Of a stretch of 64,000 nt of DNA, positions 59,906 through 64,000 are shown in pieces. The translations under genes were made by a program, and so were the position numbers. The stretch comes from Jacaranda mimosifolia. Taxonomy: Eukaryota > Streptophyta > Magnoliopsida > Lamiales > Bignoniaceae. The stretch lies in NCBI GenBank assembly GCA_018894105.1, contig CM032131.1:22239578-22303577 (forward strand), given 5' to 3'. Positions within the stretch are counted from its first letter, which is position 1; the number at the start of each line of letters is the position of its first letter. Under the pieces are notes generated by a model, which saw only the letters and a program-made list of their open reading frames with translations, made no database searches and was not told the DNA's origin.

Positions 59906-62516
59906 ATGTCGAATCACAAAAATGGTCTTCCAGAAGACAAGTCTTGGCCAGAACTTAAGTTACCTGAATTGCTAAGTAGTGACAGTACTGTTAGAGCTCT
60001 TCATGCAGCCATTGAAAGTGACTGGGATTCCCTGAGACGATCAGCATGCCAGACGGCAGCTGGAAGAGCATTGTGGAAGGAGGTGATCCATGATCCCCTG
60101 GCTGAGTTATTTGCAGGGGAGACGTACCTGAAAAGCATTTATGAAAAGATTAAGAAAGATAGGCTTAACAATGCCAGGGAAATTTCTGGGGTAATTCTTG
60201 CTGTTAGAACGCTTTGGTTCGACTCAAAACTTGAAGCAGCTCTCAATTCCTTTGATGGCGGAGGAGCACAGGTTGTTCTGCTAGGTGCAGGTAAGTGCCA
60301 ATGCTCAAAACATTTCTTTGCAAAGAGAGAATTACCTTTTCTCTGTTGCAAAATTAGAAGGGAAAGGTTTTGCCTGCAACGGTAAATTGAATGGCAATTA
60401 TAGGCAACATTACTGCAATAAAACCATAAAATGAGACATGATTAGTTTTGAATTCCCCCCATCACTACAGATAATTCCACTGTCTTAATATGAGTTGTCG
60501 GTCATTTATAGTGTTGAATGGTTCATCCATTTAGTGTTCTTTAACAAGCCAGGAAGCATACTAACTGGATAAGAAAATGACAGCTCATATCAACATTCAT
60601 AACGATTAATCAAATTGGGACAGCCAGGTCTTTCAAATGCCCCTCTTTTCTGGTCATGTATTTCAATAAATGATCATTGTATATCACCATATTTTGTCAC
60701 ATAAACAAACCAATAAATCTATACTTTAAAAAAAACAATCTTAGGATAGTAGCATGCCACAATTTTGCCTTTTCTAATTTGAGTAGTGAAAAATAAGTAT
60801 AATAGAAGCATGGGGTAACCAACACAAATTTACTTTAATATAGGGAGTAGTCAAAGTTGCATCACAGTGTAAGAGAGTTGACTTCATCACTTCCTTGGGC
60901 TGTTGGTCTGTTATTAAAGGAGAACTTACAGTCAACCTGTGGGTAAAATATGTTAATGCATGACAACTACATTATTAAAACAAATATAATTAAAAAATTA
61001 GAAAGAGGGTACATACAAAAGAATTTAATCAGGAGGTATCACTAATCCAGAAAAACCAGAAAAATCTTCGGAGGGCTTTCCGCCCCTTCACAAGACCCCA
61101 GCCTTTCCATTTACCAAAATCCCAGAACTTCTCTTTTTGTCAACAGACATATTTCCATTTGTTTGAACTGGCAGAAGTTATAATTAAGATGATGGTAAAA
61201 TAAATAACATGAATATAACTTTCTACTCATGTCCTCATGAACATTAAAATTAAGAATTTATCAAATCTAGATATTTTGTCTAAAGCAACGTCTTAGAGCA
61301 AACACATGTGTTTTCAACACCTCGATAAATGGTGTCTCGATCTTGTTTGACTTTTCTTTTTAAGCTCTTTCCACATAGGGTACTATAGTTTGAAAATTTT
61401 CGGGTATTCATTCTTAAGCATTCAACTGTATAAGCAAAGAAGTATCTGTTAGTTAATTAGATCCATCATCACACGTTTAATGGCGATAGAAATCACTACA
61501 CCCTATGTTATCTATAGAGGCTTGAGAAACTAGAGTAACTTCCTCTTCCCTACCCTTTCTCTATTTCTGTTATGCACCTAAACAACATAGGAAAACCCCC
61601 AAATTTGTGTTATATTTATTTCTAGAAAACATTTTCTCCAATTAGTCCCAAGTCCCTACAGCAAGACTATCTATCAGAGGGATCTGCAACAAAAACATGT
61701 CCATCAAGAGATTACAAATATAACCATCTCCCTCAACGGAAGGCACCAATACCATTCTGTTATATCTCTTACTTATTTAGAATGATAGAAATGCCACTAA
61801 AAGTTAAAGAGTCAAATCAATGTGCAACAGAAAGTAAAGAACGAAAGAGCAAACAAAAATTGAAAAGAAGCTATTTCCTACCTGCAGGAATGGATGCAAG
61901 ATCATATCGCCTGAGCTGCTTGAAAGAAAGCAGTGTTTTTGAGGTTGATTTTCCCGAGGTTTTGCATGCAAAAGCCACAATTCTAGAGGCAGCAGTAAAT
62001 TCAAGAGACAAACATCAGCATCCAATCCTGACAGCAAAATCATTGAGTAGAGTGGCAGCGGACTTGACAGAAGACGACTGGATTGAAAAGCTACAAATAT
62101 CAGGATTTGAGCCAAAGAAGAGTACAGTTTGGATATTGGAGGGAATCCTCTACTATCTCTCACACTCTCATGCCACGAAAGTGCTTAAAATCATTGCAGA
62201 AAAATGCAGTCTCACCAACACAGTGCTCTTAGCAGACTTCATGAACAAACAAGCAACCACATTATCTAGCTCCACCTTCCATTTCTATTGTGATTGGCCA
62301 GATCAACTACTGCCATCTCTAGGATTTTCTGATGTGAGGCTTTCACAGATTGGTGATCCAGATGCCCATTTTGGATTATTGCAAGACCCACTGAATTTGT
62401 TCAACAAGCTACGCAACTTGCCTAGATCAATTCAAACTCACCCAGATGATGGGACACCATGCGGTCGCTTGTATTTGTTGCAGGCTTCTGGTTCACCCAA
62501 CCAAACTAGTTTGTGA
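59906..62516 (+). CDS. LCM-family (leucine carboxyl methyltransferase-like) SAM-dependent methyltransferase
   Basis: Two exons, 59,906-60,290 and 61,888-62,516, joined across a GTAAGT...CTGCAG intron of 1,597 bp with the phase matching (the Gly codon after LLGA is split). The product is 337 residues, a normal size for the family. Key parts are DPLAELFAGETYLKSIYEKI, VQVVLLGAG-type motif I completed across the intron as GAGMDARSYRLSCL, VFEVDFPEVLHAKATIL (acidic SAM-binding position), RVAADLTEDDW, VWILEGILYYLS (family-specific) and the C-terminal GRLYLLQAS. Start MSNHKNGLPEDK is the first ATG in the open exon. PF04072 members methylate protein C-termini or small molecules; this subgroup, to which I recall Arabidopsis At5g42760 belonging, has no proven substrate that I know of. 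No targeting signal or membrane segment was seen, so a soluble protein is likely. No disruption. Confidence 0.92.
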
Positions 62517-64000
62517 GGCCAAGTTGTGGATGGTATATGCTATACGTATGAAACCTTCGTTTTACAGTATACGCATGGGCAGGATTTCTTGTTAGTACCG
62601 ATTATAGGTTTAGTAACTAGTAAGTGATACAAATTGCAGAGGCAACAGAACAAACAATGTAGAGCCTTTAGGCTGGGTCACAAAATAAAGTTAAATGACA
62701 GCAAAGTTACCCAGTTTGCAACTTTGTCAGAAGATCAAACATGAGAAAAAATTCAAGAACACTGCAAAGGGTATGCATAATCCTTAGCATTATATACAGA
62801 AATTGCCACAGCGCCCAATTGAAGGTCCATGAACACTTTGTATCATGTGATCACGTTTATCATGTGAAGAGTTGTGTAAAACATTTTCGAGTTGTAAATA
62901 TTATTTCAAAGTACAGAAAGTATTCAGCAATTTCCTTTTCTTTTTTTTGTTTTTTGGATAAATTTCCTGTCATACAATTTATAGCAAAATAGAATATCAT
63001 CATTACTATCGGAAAGAATCACTAAGTGAAATGGCTAACTAAAATCAGATATAGTATAAAGTAGAAGCACCAACCAACCAATTCATCATTAAAACTTGTA
63101 TGCAATGTTCAAATAAACATTTTCTACACTATACAGAACCCTTCTCGCAGTTAAGAACTCTGCCACAGAACATTGGTAAAGTGGTAGATGACTTTCGACT
63201 TAAAAAATTCATTTCGTAGTTAATATGGTAAAATACTCTCTAACAAATTTAATCACATATGACTAGTGTTTGTAATAATATAAGGTCAGTTCTCTACTCC
63301 ATTCATGAAATCACTAGCTCAACTTCAATAAAATCTAGACTTCTCATAGTTAATATACTAAAAACGTGATTGTAATTAGCCATAAATAAATCATAAAAAA
63401 TAAAGTTAATCTTTAAGAGCTAATATAAAATAACGAAAGAAGGGTGGCCTTTTCTACAGCTTGCCATTCATAGTTACTTTATACTGGCCAAAATTCATAG
63501 TGCGCATTAAGCATTAATTGAGGGGCTGTTCGAATGACCTCCGATATATGCCATTGCCAAAATATGCATGGATTTATAAATGAAAGAAGAAATAAAAATA
63601 ATTTCCTCCATTGCATAGATAACTAAAACACAGTCTTCTGACCTCATCGTATCAGTGTGCAAGAGATGTTGGAGATGACAAAAAGATTTCTGGCTATAAT
63701 AAAGCTACTTGTCTCTTCATTTTCCTATCAAAGATGGCATTCAAGAAAATGAAAAATAGTGGTACTAGTATATATACGAAAGGGAAATCTTCTCAATCTG
63801 GTATAAGTCAATGATGACCAGACACAATTGACAATATTGTGTGCAATTAGCAAAATGAGCCAAAAAAGAGAGGTACAGTGACCTGTTCTCATAAAAGCAG
63901 TGCATCAAGAAAGACAGAAAAGAGAAGAAAAGCTAATAATAAAATTTTCTATAAATAAACAATTTTGACATATATGATAGAGAATGTGAACATAATCAGA
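62517..64000. other. Downstream flank of the LCM methyltransferase gene
   Basis: 62,517 to about 62,700 is probably 3' untranslated region. The rest is AT-rich with no gene recognised up to the window edge. Confidence 0.45.

Noticed and set aside
1..64000. CRISPR arrays, bacterial-type operons, rRNA genes or organellar inserts
   Set aside because: None seen. The tandem arrays lack the spacer structure of CRISPR, and gene structure is eukaryotic throughout.

Overview
The window is nuclear DNA of a flowering plant, most probably a eudicot. The evidence is split genes with GT-AG introns, three genes whose products match plant families over their whole length, AT-rich spacers, and a heavy load of plant transposons (Tat and chromovirus Ty3/Gypsy, MULE, hAT). 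I cannot name the species from sequence alone. Only three host genes are well supported, and their exons join in phase: a PMT28-like membrane methyltransferase (minus, 11,310-17,827, 8 exons, 723 codons), a DUF21/CNNM-type CBS-domain membrane protein (minus, 28,435-33,141, 12 exons, 443 codons) and an LCM-family SAM methyltransferase (plus, 59,906-62,516, 2 exons, 337 codons). They sit in separate islands and need not share a pathway.

Layout. 1-7.0 kb: a decayed Tat-lineage Ty3/Gypsy element on the minus strand, running off the left edge, with an exact 69-bp tandem array downstream of its integrase. 7.0-9.1 kb: a GTAC-rich degenerate tandem array beside a short minus-strand remnant that looks like the N-terminus of a MULE protein. 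11.3-17.8 kb: PMT28-like gene. 19.06-27.59 kb: MULE-1, a Mutator-like element with long inverted ends and a perfect 9-bp target duplication. It carries a broken DUF1985-like gene, seven tandem units of about 450 bp and a hAT MITE. 28.4-33.3 kb: DUF21/CBS gene with a TATA box. 33.67-35.30 kb: a hAT-type non-autonomous element with a perfect 8-bp target duplication. 36.0-36.4 kb: a small MITE. 37.3-57.3 kb: MULE-2, a relative of MULE-1, interrupted by two retrotransposons: a gag-only LTR element (43.82-48.01 kb) and a decayed Tekay/Del-like chromovirus (48.60-57.26 kb). 59.9-62.5 kb: LCM methyltransferase gene.

The most unusual signal is the MULE-1/MULE-2 pair. Both have the same ends, the same DUF1985-like gene remnant and the same family of GTAC-rich ~450-bp tandem units, with matching variant sub-units, so the array appears to travel as part of the transposon. 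Other observations worth a check are the chromovirus bounded by an inverted rather than direct repeat of about 130 bp, an acidic 278-codon reading frame upstream of its gag, and reverse-transcriptase active-site lesions in both Ty3/Gypsy elements. All coordinates and exon joins were worked out by eye; no database search was run.
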